In this document: piece by piece, positions 1-5,588 of the stretch
How positions within the stretch are numbered: the first letter of the stretch is position 1
Layout of the letters: each line of letters starts with the position of its first letter
Assembly: GCA_035254305.1 (NCBI GenBank)
Contig: DATFAS010000177.1
Span: 1-14,286, forward strand
Source of the DNA: DATFAS01 sp035254305
GTDB taxonomy: Bacteria > Bacillota > Bacilli > Aneurinibacillales > RAOX-1
Direction of reading: 5' to 3'
DNA length: 14,286 nt
Notes under the pieces: generated by a model
Told to the model about the DNA's origin: nothing
Seen by the model: the letters and a program-made list of their open reading frames with translations, nothing else
Databases searched by the model: none
Translations under genes and position numbers: made by a program

Positions 1-108
1 GTAGGGGTGGAAATCCCTATCAGTCAACTAGCCAAGAAGTCCGATCCTACTAGAGTTTGCCACTCCTTGCAGCTTCATACTGGAAGATTAACGATTTTTG
101 AATTTTAA
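1..108 (+). CDS. C-terminal tail of an unidentified protein (cut by window edge)
   Basis: Frame 1 is open from the first base to a TAA at 106-108 and gives 35 residues: it begins VGVEIPISQLAKK and ends GRLTIFEF. The composition looks protein-like, with mixed hydrophobic and charged residues. The other two plus frames hit stops early. A 5-bp hairpin follows just after the stop, as would fit the end of a gene. I do not recognise the family, and 35 residues are too few to assign one. The alternative is that this is non-coding sequence that happens to be open. Confidence 0.4.
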   Translation, partial: VGVEIPISQLAKKSDPTRVCHSLQLHTGRLTIFEF

Positions 109-112
109 AAAG

Positions 113-177
113 CGCCCAAAAACATGGGCTCCACTTATAAGGTGACGTGCGAGAGTACATTGCATTGAAGTGGGGCC
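113..177 (+). promoter_or_regulatory. Nested inverted repeats ahead of the esterase gene
   Basis: GCCCA (113-117) and TGGGC (124-128) form a perfect 5-bp hairpin with a 6-base loop, just after the stop codon at 106-108. GGCTCCACTT (125-134) is also complementary to AAGTGGGGCC (168-177) with one mismatch, so two mutually exclusive foldings share bases 125-128. No T-run follows either. This could be the end of the upstream transcript or a leader structure for the esterase gene at 218. No clear sigma-A promoter is visible here. Inference only. Confidence 0.3.
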
Positions 178-217
178 TTATAAATTTCATTTATTATTTA
201 GAGAGGGGAAAAAGACA

Positions 218-1171
218 ATGCCCAAATTCCTAGAATTTAACTATGAGGGAGACTATAGCCCAGAGGGAATAGTAGGATTTTCTTATAAATTATACATTCC
301 AAGTGGATATAAGAAAGGAACAAAAACACCTTTATTGGTTATGATTCATGGTTGTGATCAAACCCCTGATGTCTTTGCCGCTGGAACAAGAATGAATGAA
401 TTGGCTGAAAAAGAAAATTTCATAGTTTTGTATCCAGCTCATCCCATTCAAGTTGAACTTGGGAATCCTGATGGCTGCTGGTTATGGTTCTACGATCAAA
501 ATCTCCATCGTGGAAAGGGAGGTGAGCCTGATATCATCGTGGGTATGATTCATGAGGTGAAAAAGAAATACAGTATTGATTCCAACCGCATCTATGCTGC
601 TGGACTTTCATCTGGTGCTGCTATGACGGTTAATTTAGGAGTTACATACCCAGATATATTTTGTGGAATTGGGATCTGTTCTGGTTTAGAATATCACGCT
701 GCAGATATGCAAGAGCTAGATAATCCCCTAATCGCGATGGATAAGGGAGGGCTAGATCCATATGAATGTGGAAATATGGCTTTTCAAGAAATGGGAAAAT
801 ATAAAAGAAAAATGCCTGTCATTGTTTTTCATGGAACTAGTGATACCACTGTTCACCCAATCAACGCACAACAATTAATTACCCAATGGTCACAAACTAA
901 TTTCCTTGTCGACGGTAAAACGGGGAAAGTAGAAATTGCTCCAGCAATGGTAAAGACTGATATTGTAAATGAAAAAAGTTATTTGCAGAACGTATATAAT
1001 GACCCAAGTGGGTCTCCACTAATCGAATTATGGCTAGTAAATGGAATGAGTCATGCCTGGTCAGGTGGCAGTGCTGATGGAACGTATACAGACACTCAAG
1101 GACCCGTTGCAAGTTCTATCATCTGGAATTTTTTCACTAAACATGATCTAGGAGGGTTCTCTACTAAATAA
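218..1171 (+). CDS. PHB depolymerase-family esterase, no signal peptide
   Basis: A 317-residue alpha/beta-hydrolase of the poly(3-hydroxybutyrate) depolymerase/esterase type (Esterase_PHB, LpqC-like), which would cleave ester bonds in short polyesters or related esters. Visible motifs are the oxyanion-type HGC at residues 44-46, the lipase box GLSSG at 129-133 (nucleophile Ser131), the acid Asp209 in HGTSDTTVHP, and His279 in GMSHAWSGG. The C-terminal GPVASSIIWNFF helix is typical of the family. There is no signal peptide, linker or substrate-binding domain, so the enzyme is probably cytoplasmic or leaves by an unusual route. I chose the ATG at 218 because GAGAGGGG at 201-208 sits at ribosome-binding distance. 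A GTG at 170 would add 16 residues lacking a comparable site. A strong terminator follows, so it is likely monocistronic. The true substrate is unknown. Confidence 0.88.
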   Translation: MPKFLEFNYEGDYSPEGIVGFSYKLYIPSGYKKGTKTPLLVMIHGCDQTPDVFAAGTRMNELAEKENFIVLYPAHPIQVELGNPDGCWLWFYDQNLHRGKGGEPDIIVGMIHEVKKKYSIDSNRIYAAGLSSGAAMTVNLGVTYPDIFCGIGICSGLEYHAADMQELDNPLIAMDKGGLDPYECGNMAFQEMGKYKRKMPVIVFHGTSDTTVHPINAQQLITQWSQTNFLVDGKTGKVEIAPAMVKTDIVNEKSYLQNVYNDPSGSPLIELWLVNGMSHAWSGGSADGTYTDTQGPVASSIIWNFFTKHDLGGFSTK

Positions 1172-1230
1172 GGCATACCCCTTCTTAGCTGTGTATTTTC
1201 CCCACCAAAATCATATCAACTTGAAACCCT

Positions 1231-1262
1231 AATCGATTCTGTTCAGAATCGATTTTTTCTTC
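1231..1262 (+). terminator. Rho-independent terminator of the esterase gene
   Basis: AATCGATTCTG (1231-1241) is perfectly complementary to CAGAATCGATT (1244-1254) and is followed by TTTTCTTCT. A stem of about 10 bp with a tiny loop and a T-run, 60 bases after the esterase stop, is a textbook intrinsic terminator. Confidence 0.9.
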
Positions 1263-1337
1263 TGCACTCCACACCTAAGGCACTACCCATTCTCAGACCT
1301 CATTTGCTTTATTCATTTATTAAGGTAACGTGCCGCA

Positions 1338-1366
1338 TTGAAAGTTTATGCGACAAAATGTATAAT
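1338..1366 (+). promoter_or_regulatory. Sigma-A promoter of the solute-binding protein gene
   Basis: TTGAAA (1338-1343) and a perfect TATAAT (1361-1366) are separated by exactly 17 bases, which puts the transcription start near 1373. An inverted repeat, GCGAC at 1350-1354 and GTCGC at 1374-1378, flanks the -10 box symmetrically and could be an operator. The -35 box overlaps a sequence element shared with two neighbouring intergenic regions. Confidence 0.85.
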
Positions 1367-1433
1367 AACTCAGGTCGCTTCATTCGGCAAAATTAGACAA
1401 ATAGGTTCTACGATTTGATAGGAGGAAATGAGA

Positions 1434-2234
1434 ATGATGAGTACAAATGTTAAGAAATGGGCAATGGCAGGAATACTATCCTTAAGTGTTTTTTCCCTTG
1501 TAGCATGTGGTTCCAATCAAGGGAGTGAAAATAAACCGGCAAAAACACAAGATCAAGCTTTAACAGTAGTTACCAATGCGGAATTCCCACCTTTTGAAAG
1601 CCAAGAAGGAGGCAAAATTGTTGGTTTTGATGTCGATTTGATTAATGCAGTTGCAAAGGCTGAAAATTTACAGGTGAAAGTTCAACATACCCCATGGGAT
1701 GCAATGTTTGATGCTATCGATCATGATAAAGCCAATGTGGCGATTGCTGCCATTACAGTCAATGATGAACGCAAGCAAAAATATGACTTTTCCGATTCTT
1801 ACTTTGAAGCGAAGCAATTTATTCTTGTGCCAAAAGATTCAACCGTTGCGAAACTAGACGATCTTAAAGGCAAAAAAATCGGTGTTCAAACAGCAACCAC
1901 TGGCGAAAAAGTTCTTCAGGACCGCTTCGGAAAAACCTATGAAGGAATTAAAGGATTTGATGATATCCCTGCAGCTATTGATGATTTGACCACTAAACGC
2001 TTAGATGCAGTAGTAGTTGATAAGGCTGTTGTTCTTGAATATGTGAAAAAAATCGGAAGCCAAAAGTTCAAGATTGTTGATGATTCTAGCATTCAACCAG
2101 AGTACTATGGAATTCTCGTTAAAAAAGGAAATAGTGAGCTTTTAAGTAAAATAAATGATGGCTTAAAGAAGATTAAACAAGATGGTACGTATGATCAAAT
2201 TTCCAAAAAATATTTTGCTGATCAAGCCAAATAA
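1434..2234 (+). CDS. Amino-acid ABC transporter substrate-binding lipoprotein (family 3, orphan)
   Basis: A 266-residue solute-binding protein of the polar/basic amino acid family (SBP_bac_3; ArtP/GlnH-like). The N-terminus has a short basic region, a hydrophobic stretch and the lipobox LVAC with Cys at residue 25, so the protein is lipid-anchored on the outer face of the membrane. The ligand-pocket signatures are NAEFPPFE (48-55), GFDVDLI (64-70), the DERKQKYDFSDSYFEAKQ block whose Arg normally binds the ligand carboxylate, and LDAVVVDKAV near the C-terminal part of the pocket. The best ribosome binding site, AGGAGG at 1420-1425, is 8 bases from the ATG at 1434. An ATG at 1428 is too close, and 1437 is a possible alternative. 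No permease or ATPase gene lies next to it. A strong promoter precedes it and a long stem-loop follows, so it is a stand-alone unit that presumably serves a transporter encoded elsewhere. The ligand (Arg, Gln or Cys-type) cannot be decided. Confidence 0.92.
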   Translation: MMSTNVKKWAMAGILSLSVFSLVACGSNQGSENKPAKTQDQALTVVTNAEFPPFESQEGGKIVGFDVDLINAVAKAENLQVKVQHTPWDAMFDAIDHDKANVAIAAITVNDERKQKYDFSDSYFEAKQFILVPKDSTVAKLDDLKGKKIGVQTATTGEKVLQDRFGKTYEGIKGFDDIPAAIDDLTTKRLDAVVVDKAVVLEYVKKIGSQKFKIVDDSSIQPEYYGILVKKGNSELLSKINDGLKKIKQDGTYDQISKKYFADQAK

Positions 2235-2271
2235 TTGAACGCATATTTTATCTATCTAAATTTGTAAACAA

Positions 2272-2347
2272 AACGGCAAAGCTATTCCTTCACCTTGTTG
2301 TTAATGGGACACCCACACACAGGGTAAGCAAAAATAGCCTTGCCGTT
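2272..2347 (+). terminator. Long stem-loop after the solute-binding protein gene
   Basis: AACGGCAAAGCTATT (2272-2286) pairs with AATAGCCTTGCCGTT (2333-2347) at 14 of 15 positions. The 46-base loop contains smaller foldable pieces such as TGGG-ACA-CCCA. It begins 37 bases after the stop codon. There is no T-run on either side, so it is either a non-canonical terminator, a 3'-stabilising structure or a small palindromic element. Confidence 0.5.
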
Positions 2348-2412
2348 ACTCAATATGAACTAGGTTCGACCACTTCTTAATGGAGTATAGATTCACCCGA
2401 CAGTAGAATGTA

Positions 2413-2441
2413 TTGAGACAGTAATATAAATGTTGTATTAT
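2413..2441 (+). promoter_or_regulatory. Sigma-A promoter of the coiled-coil gene
   Basis: TTGAGA (2413-2418) and TATTAT (2436-2441) are separated by 17 bases and lie 33 bases before the ATG at 2475. The predicted start is near 2448, which gives a short leader. Confidence 0.7.
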
Positions 2442-2474
2442 TAAGGTAACTATATTGAAAGGAGAGCCAGCAAA

Positions 2475-2768
2475 ATGAACCCAAATGAGTTGTTGCAAAA
2501 AATATACGAAAAGGTTTATGAAGTGGATAAAAAGATTGTCGACATGGATAAGAGAATTTGTGAAATAGACAAGAGAATGGAACGAATGGAATTTGAACAG
2601 ATTAGCATAAAAGCTCAAGTGATCCAGAACTCCGAAGATCTAAAACTAATCAAGGATGAAATAAAATCAGTCCGTGATCGCTTTCCAATTATCGAGAGGG
2701 ATATTGATTTTGTATTAGAGAAAGTTAACCGCAATGAAAGAGAACTTGCTCAGCTTAAACGCATTTAA
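2475..2768 (+). CDS. Small coiled-coil protein of unknown function
   Basis: A 97-residue, highly charged protein that is almost entirely alpha-helical coiled coil. From about residue 17 it shows near-exact heptads that each open with a hydrophobic residue followed by DK: VDKKIVD, MDKRICE, IDKRMER. The helix continues with hydrophobic spacing to LAQLKRI at the end, broken only by the RFPIIERD segment. There is no signal peptide or membrane span, so it is probably cytoplasmic and oligomeric. GGAG at 2461-2464 and its own sigma-A promoter support this start. It resembles generic small DUF-type coiled-coil proteins of Bacillales, and I cannot name a family. It seems to be a single-gene unit. Confidence 0.72.
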   Translation: MNPNELLQKIYEKVYEVDKKIVDMDKRICEIDKRMERMEFEQISIKAQVIQNSEDLKLIKDEIKSVRDRFPIIERDIDFVLEKVNRNERELAQLKRI

Positions 2769-2954
2769 TATGGGGACAACTCCATTTAGGATTGTTTCAC
2801 TTCCTATGCATTATAGTAATCTCCTCTTTTTACTTCAACCCTCGTTATTGATCCTAAATTCAACACCCTAACTATTCTAATCTGCTTAAACAAACACAAA
2901 AAAATTACAATTTAAGAATCCCGTAATCAGAGCTTACTGCTATTTGAAGATCAC

Positions 2955-3039
2955 TTCCCCTTCTCTAATGGCTTTGCACTAGTGGAAGGGGAATTAGCCT
3001 TAGATTTTTCATTTTGAACCAATTTTTAGGCTAACTTTT
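2955..3039 (+). terminator. Tandem hairpins, possible terminator of the coiled-coil transcript
   Basis: TTCCCCTTC (2955-2963) pairs perfectly with GAAGGGGAA (2985-2993). Directly after it, TTAGCCT (2994-3000) pairs with AGGCTAA (3028-3034), followed by CTTTTT. The T-run after the second arm favours termination in the plus direction. The distance of about 190 bases from the coiled-coil stop is long, so this could also be part of a small structured RNA. Confidence 0.4.
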
Positions 3040-3181
3040 TATTGACTGTGAATCATTACACCATCAATTTTTAACCACAGTGAAAATTAGCCGCTTTTTT
3101 CACTTTAATCTACCTTCCCAAAGAGTAAAACTGCTAAGAAATGCCCCACCTCTTTAAATTTCAACAAATTTTTTCACTTTC

Positions 3182-3220
3182 CAGCGAAGTTTCAGCGAAA
3201 ATCACCAAATCTTCAGCGAA
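3182..3220. repeat. Three helically phased CAGCGAA motifs
   Basis: CAGCGAA occurs at 3182-3188, 3193-3199 and 3214-3220. The last two copies extend to TTCAGCGAA. Start-to-start spacing is 11 and 21 bases, roughly one and two turns of the DNA helix. That is the pattern of a protein-binding array, but no promoter or gene start is close. Confidence 0.45.
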
Positions 3221-3276
3221 CTTGAACAATGATAAGTCTTTCATCTCATCTTCTAAAGATGATAGGTCTTAAGTAT

Positions 3277-3885
3277 TTAGGGAACGATGGGAACTGTAAA
3301 AACAAGTTGTTCAATCTTACAATTTGGATGGTCAACTGACCGAACTCGAATGGTGGCCTGTTCATAGGGAGATAATCCTACCGGAACTTCTAATGTGGCT
3401 TCAAATTGGTGATTGTTATTGACAGTCGCAATGGTGGAACTAAATATCGTATCATTCAAGAGAATCTCAACAATCACTTGATTCGTTCCTTGTGCAGTTC
3501 CTAGGAATCTTTGTACACTAACATCTGTTCCTTGGCTTAGCACTTGACGTGAAATAAGGGAAATCTGACAAGTAGGTGGTTCCAGTATTTCTAATACGTC
3601 TTCTAGCTTAAATTGGAGGAGCATTTCTTTTTTTATGACATCTCTCAATATGCTACCCACACTTCGATCAATTTGTAAGAGATCTCCAAATGTAGTAGCA
3701 TGCACCGAGGATGGTCCTCCTGGCAAGGTACCTAAGACCGCTTGGATTTTTTCCGCTTCGGCATTAACGATATGTGCTAAACTAAGCTCTTCCATTGCAA
3801 TGGATGCTAACAATAGATTAATTACTTCTTGCCTACTAATATTGATTGTTCCCGCAACAATCGTAGGTATTTGTGGCATAGACAT
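3277..3885 (-). CDS. Two-part protein: helical N-terminal region plus beta-rich Ig-like C-terminal region
   Basis: A 202-residue protein with no signal peptide or membrane span. Residues 1-103 are mainly helical and contain LLLASIAMEELSLAHIVNAE (25-44), LGTLPGG (52-58) and a DLLQIDRSV...MLLQFKLEDVLE segment. From memory this resembles the conserved N-terminal region of a Bacillales group of small, often spore- or surface-associated proteins. Residues 104-202 are rich in alternating hydrophobic and polar residues with TCQISL at the start and CKIEQLVFTV at the end, compatible with an Ig-like beta sandwich. Two cysteines frame this part. GGGGAGGG lies upstream of the ATG at 3885, and the ATG two codons inside (3879) is the alternative start. 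The gene stands alone between non-coding stretches. Function unknown; a coat or envelope role is inference. Confidence 0.75.
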   Translation of the reverse strand: MSMPQIPTIVAGTINISRQEVINLLLASIAMEELSLAHIVNAEAEKIQAVLGTLPGGPSSVHATTFGDLLQIDRSVGSILRDVIKKEMLLQFKLEDVLEILEPPTCQISLISRQVLSQGTDVSVQRFLGTAQGTNQVIVEILLNDTIFSSTIATVNNNHQFEATLEVPVGLSPYEQATIRVRSVDHPNCKIEQLVFTVPIVP

Positions 3886-4086
3886 AGGTTCGTATTCCCT
3901 CCCCTTTTCTCACATACATTATCCTATTCCTAATGGCATGTTCGAGGTGAGGAACGACAAGCAGAAATTTAGAAAAAAATAAAACTCCCCCCATGATAAC
4001 TATGATCCACAGAATGCTACAAATCGAAACCTCCTACATGATATCCAAGAGTCGCGACACGATGTGTAGAAGGCAATTTAATCATT
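3886..4086. other. Short intergenic stretch between two minus-strand genes
   Basis: About 200 bases that should hold the promoter of the 202-residue protein gene. I see GGATAAT-like sequence near 3915-3925 on the minus strand but no convincing -35 box. A 52-codon minus-strand frame here overlaps the next gene in another frame and lacks a good start site, so it is not called. Confidence 0.4.
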
Positions 4087-4125
4087 ATTTGTCCCCAGTG
4101 GGTCATGCCTGACAAGCCCACAAAT
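4087..4125 (-). terminator. Stem-loop after the response regulator gene
   Basis: Reading the minus strand, ATTTGTGGG is followed by a 14-base segment, CCC, a short bulge and then ACAAAT. It starts six bases after the regulator stop codon, as a terminator of the minus-strand locus should. The following bases are A+T-rich but lack a clean T-run, so its efficiency is uncertain. Confidence 0.45.
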
Positions 4126-4130
4126 GGTTT

Positions 4131-5588
4131 CTATTGTTTTTCATTCAGATGATAGCGCAAAACTCGATTGGTTATGTCTAGCTTGACACTTAAAAGCTTG
4201 CGATTCCCATTCGTCTCCAGAAGTCCTTTTTTTATGATCTTTCTTCCTACTTCTGTTTCAATTTTTTGAAGTTTATTCATCAATAACTTAAAGTTTATGT
4301 CATCAACTGATTGGATTTGGTTTACCACTTTATGTATGAAATCGCCAATTTCATGATCAATCCAGCCTTCTTTATCCAATTCCCTAATTTCCTTCTGCAA
4401 AACGATCTCTGGCAGCTTCAGAGACTTATGACCGCCCCCCAAAACAGTAGTTGGGAGATGCTCTGGGCGGATGACCTTGGTATCATGGATGGCAATGGTT
4501 TGGTTCAGTACGTTCACCAATTGTCTGATATTTCCGGGCCAACGATATTGTTGCAATACCGATAAAGCATCCGGATCTAACTCGTAGCTTCCTCCATATT
4601 TCTTGGCCAAATATTGTTGTGAAATAAGGGGGATATCTTGGGGACGTTCTCGTAAAGACGGGAGGTGAAGCTTAATACCCTCCAACCGGTATAGTAGGTC
4701 TGAACGAAAATGGTTTTTTTCCACTTCATCTAATAGACTTCGATTGGTAGCCGCAATGAAGCGGATGTTACTATATAAGACATGCTCACTTCCTACCCGC
4801 ATGAATTCCCCAGTTTCAATCGCACGCAATAATTTAACCTGAATAGAGTGAGGAGCCTCACCGACCTCATCTAGAAATAAGGTTCCATTATGAGCTAATT
4901 CAAAGAAACCCTTTCTGCTTTTAATAGCCCCTGTAAAGGCGCCCTTCTCATGGCCGAAGAGTTCACTTTCTAATAGGGAATCCGAAATTGCTCCACAGTT
5001 CACCCCGACAAACGGATTTTGTGATCGTAAGCTCACTCCATGGATGAAGCGTGACATTAATTCTTTTCCTGTTCCTGTTTCCCCTTCTATTACTATGTTA
5101 ATATTCTTTTTGGCTAGTTTATAGGCCACCGACATCAGGTTATGCATCGGACTAGAAGAAGAATAAAAGATTCCAAACTCTGCCGCTTGGGCAGATATCT
5201 CATCTGCAGCTTGTGTTAGGGGAGAAAGAATGGAGTCAATGATCTGCTCTAGGTTATCCAGGTTATCAAATGGCTTTTCTAGATAATCTTTGGCCCCATT
5301 TTGAATGGCACTAATCGCTGATTGAATCGTGCTAAATCCCGTCATGATAATAACCTCACAACCAGGAAATTTTGCTTTGATCTTTTTTAGAATTTCTAAT
5401 CCATTCGAATCCGGAAGCTTCATATCAACGAAGGCTAATTGAAATGGATCACTAGATTCTGAAAGGTAGCCATCCACTTCCTTCCCACTATTAGCCAGCG
5501 CGATTTCACAGCTTCTACTTTCTAGTAAAAAGTTGAAAAACGAAGTGACTTCTACTTCGTCATCTACAACCAATACTCGCTGAGTCAT
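4131..5588 (-). CDS. NtrC-family sigma-54-dependent response regulator
   Basis: A 485-residue activator with three parts. The receiver domain (1-120) has acidic pocket Asp9/Asp10, phosphoacceptor Asp55 in FVDMKLPDSNG, Thr83 and Lys105. The AAA+ domain (about 140-375) has Walker A GETGTGKE at 169-176, the sigma-54 contact loop GAFTGA intact at 216-221, Walker B LFLDEV at 237-242, the arginine-finger region FRSDLLYRL and the WPGN motif at 350-353. A linker of about 70 residues precedes a C-terminal Fis-like helix-turn-helix (about 450-485), whose GNRKLLSVKLDITNRVLRYHL diverges from the usual GNRxxAAxxLGIxRxTLYRKL. The start overlaps the kinase stop by 4 bases (ATGA), with an AGGAG site inside the kinase gene, so the two are translationally coupled. 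It should activate sigma-54 promoters when phosphorylated, and the obvious target is the promoter at 9722-9737. Target and cue are inference. Confidence 0.95.
   Translation of the reverse strand: MTQRVLVVDDEVEVTSFFNFLLESRSCEIALANSGKEVDGYLSESSDPFQLAFVDMKLPDSNGLEILKKIKAKFPGCEVIIMTGFSTIQSAISAIQNGAKDYLEKPFDNLDNLEQIIDSILSPLTQAADEISAQAAEFGIFYSSSSPMHNLMSVAYKLAKKNINIVIEGETGTGKELMSRFIHGVSLRSQNPFVGVNCGAISDSLLESELFGHEKGAFTGAIKSRKGFFELAHNGTLFLDEVGEAPHSIQVKLLRAIETGEFMRVGSEHVLYSNIRFIAATNRSLLDEVEKNHFRSDLLYRLEGIKLHLPSLRERPQDIPLISQQYLAKKYGGSYELDPDALSVLQQYRWPGNIRQLVNVLNQTIAIHDTKVIRPEHLPTTVLGGGHKSLKLPEIVLQKEIRELDKEGWIDHEIGDFIHKVVNQIQSVDDINFKLLMNKLQKIETEVGRKIIKKGLLETNGNRKLLSVKLDITNRVLRYHLNEKQ

Larger units (their letters stand above)
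2769..3276. other. AT-rich 508-base intergenic region between convergent genes
   Basis: No open frame of convincing length is present. The region holds two adjacent hairpins (2955-3034), a 12-bp direct repeat TTTTTTCACTTT (3095-3106 and 3169-3180), three phased CAGCGAA motifs (3182-3220), a small hairpin CATCTT-CTA-AAGATG (3247-3261) and an imperfect direct repeat GATAAGTCTT/GATAGGTCTT around it. The genes on both sides converge, so an ordinary promoter is not expected here. Confidence 0.6.

Noticed and set aside
1..60. Group II intron or transposon-guide RNA end, suggested by GGGGTGGAAATCCC and a GTAGG/CCTAC pairing
   Set aside because: The same bases are an open reading frame with protein-like composition, and no transposase, reverse transcriptase or domain V-like hairpin is present.
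170..217. Upstream GTG start for the esterase
   Set aside because: It lacks a good ribosome binding site. The ATG at 218 has GAGAGGGG at the right distance, and the extra residues show no family signature.
2346..2618. Minus-strand open frame of 90 codons
   Set aside because: It is antisense to the coiled-coil gene, and its F/H/L-rich composition mirrors the Lys/Asp/Glu codons on the other strand.
3912..3920. CATACATTA, resembling a sigma-K -10 box
   Set aside because: It points away from the nearby spore-like gene, has no matching -35 and is short enough to occur by chance.
3635..3982. Plus-strand open frame of 115 codons
   Set aside because: It is antisense to the 202-residue protein gene, without a ribosome binding site or recognisable motif.
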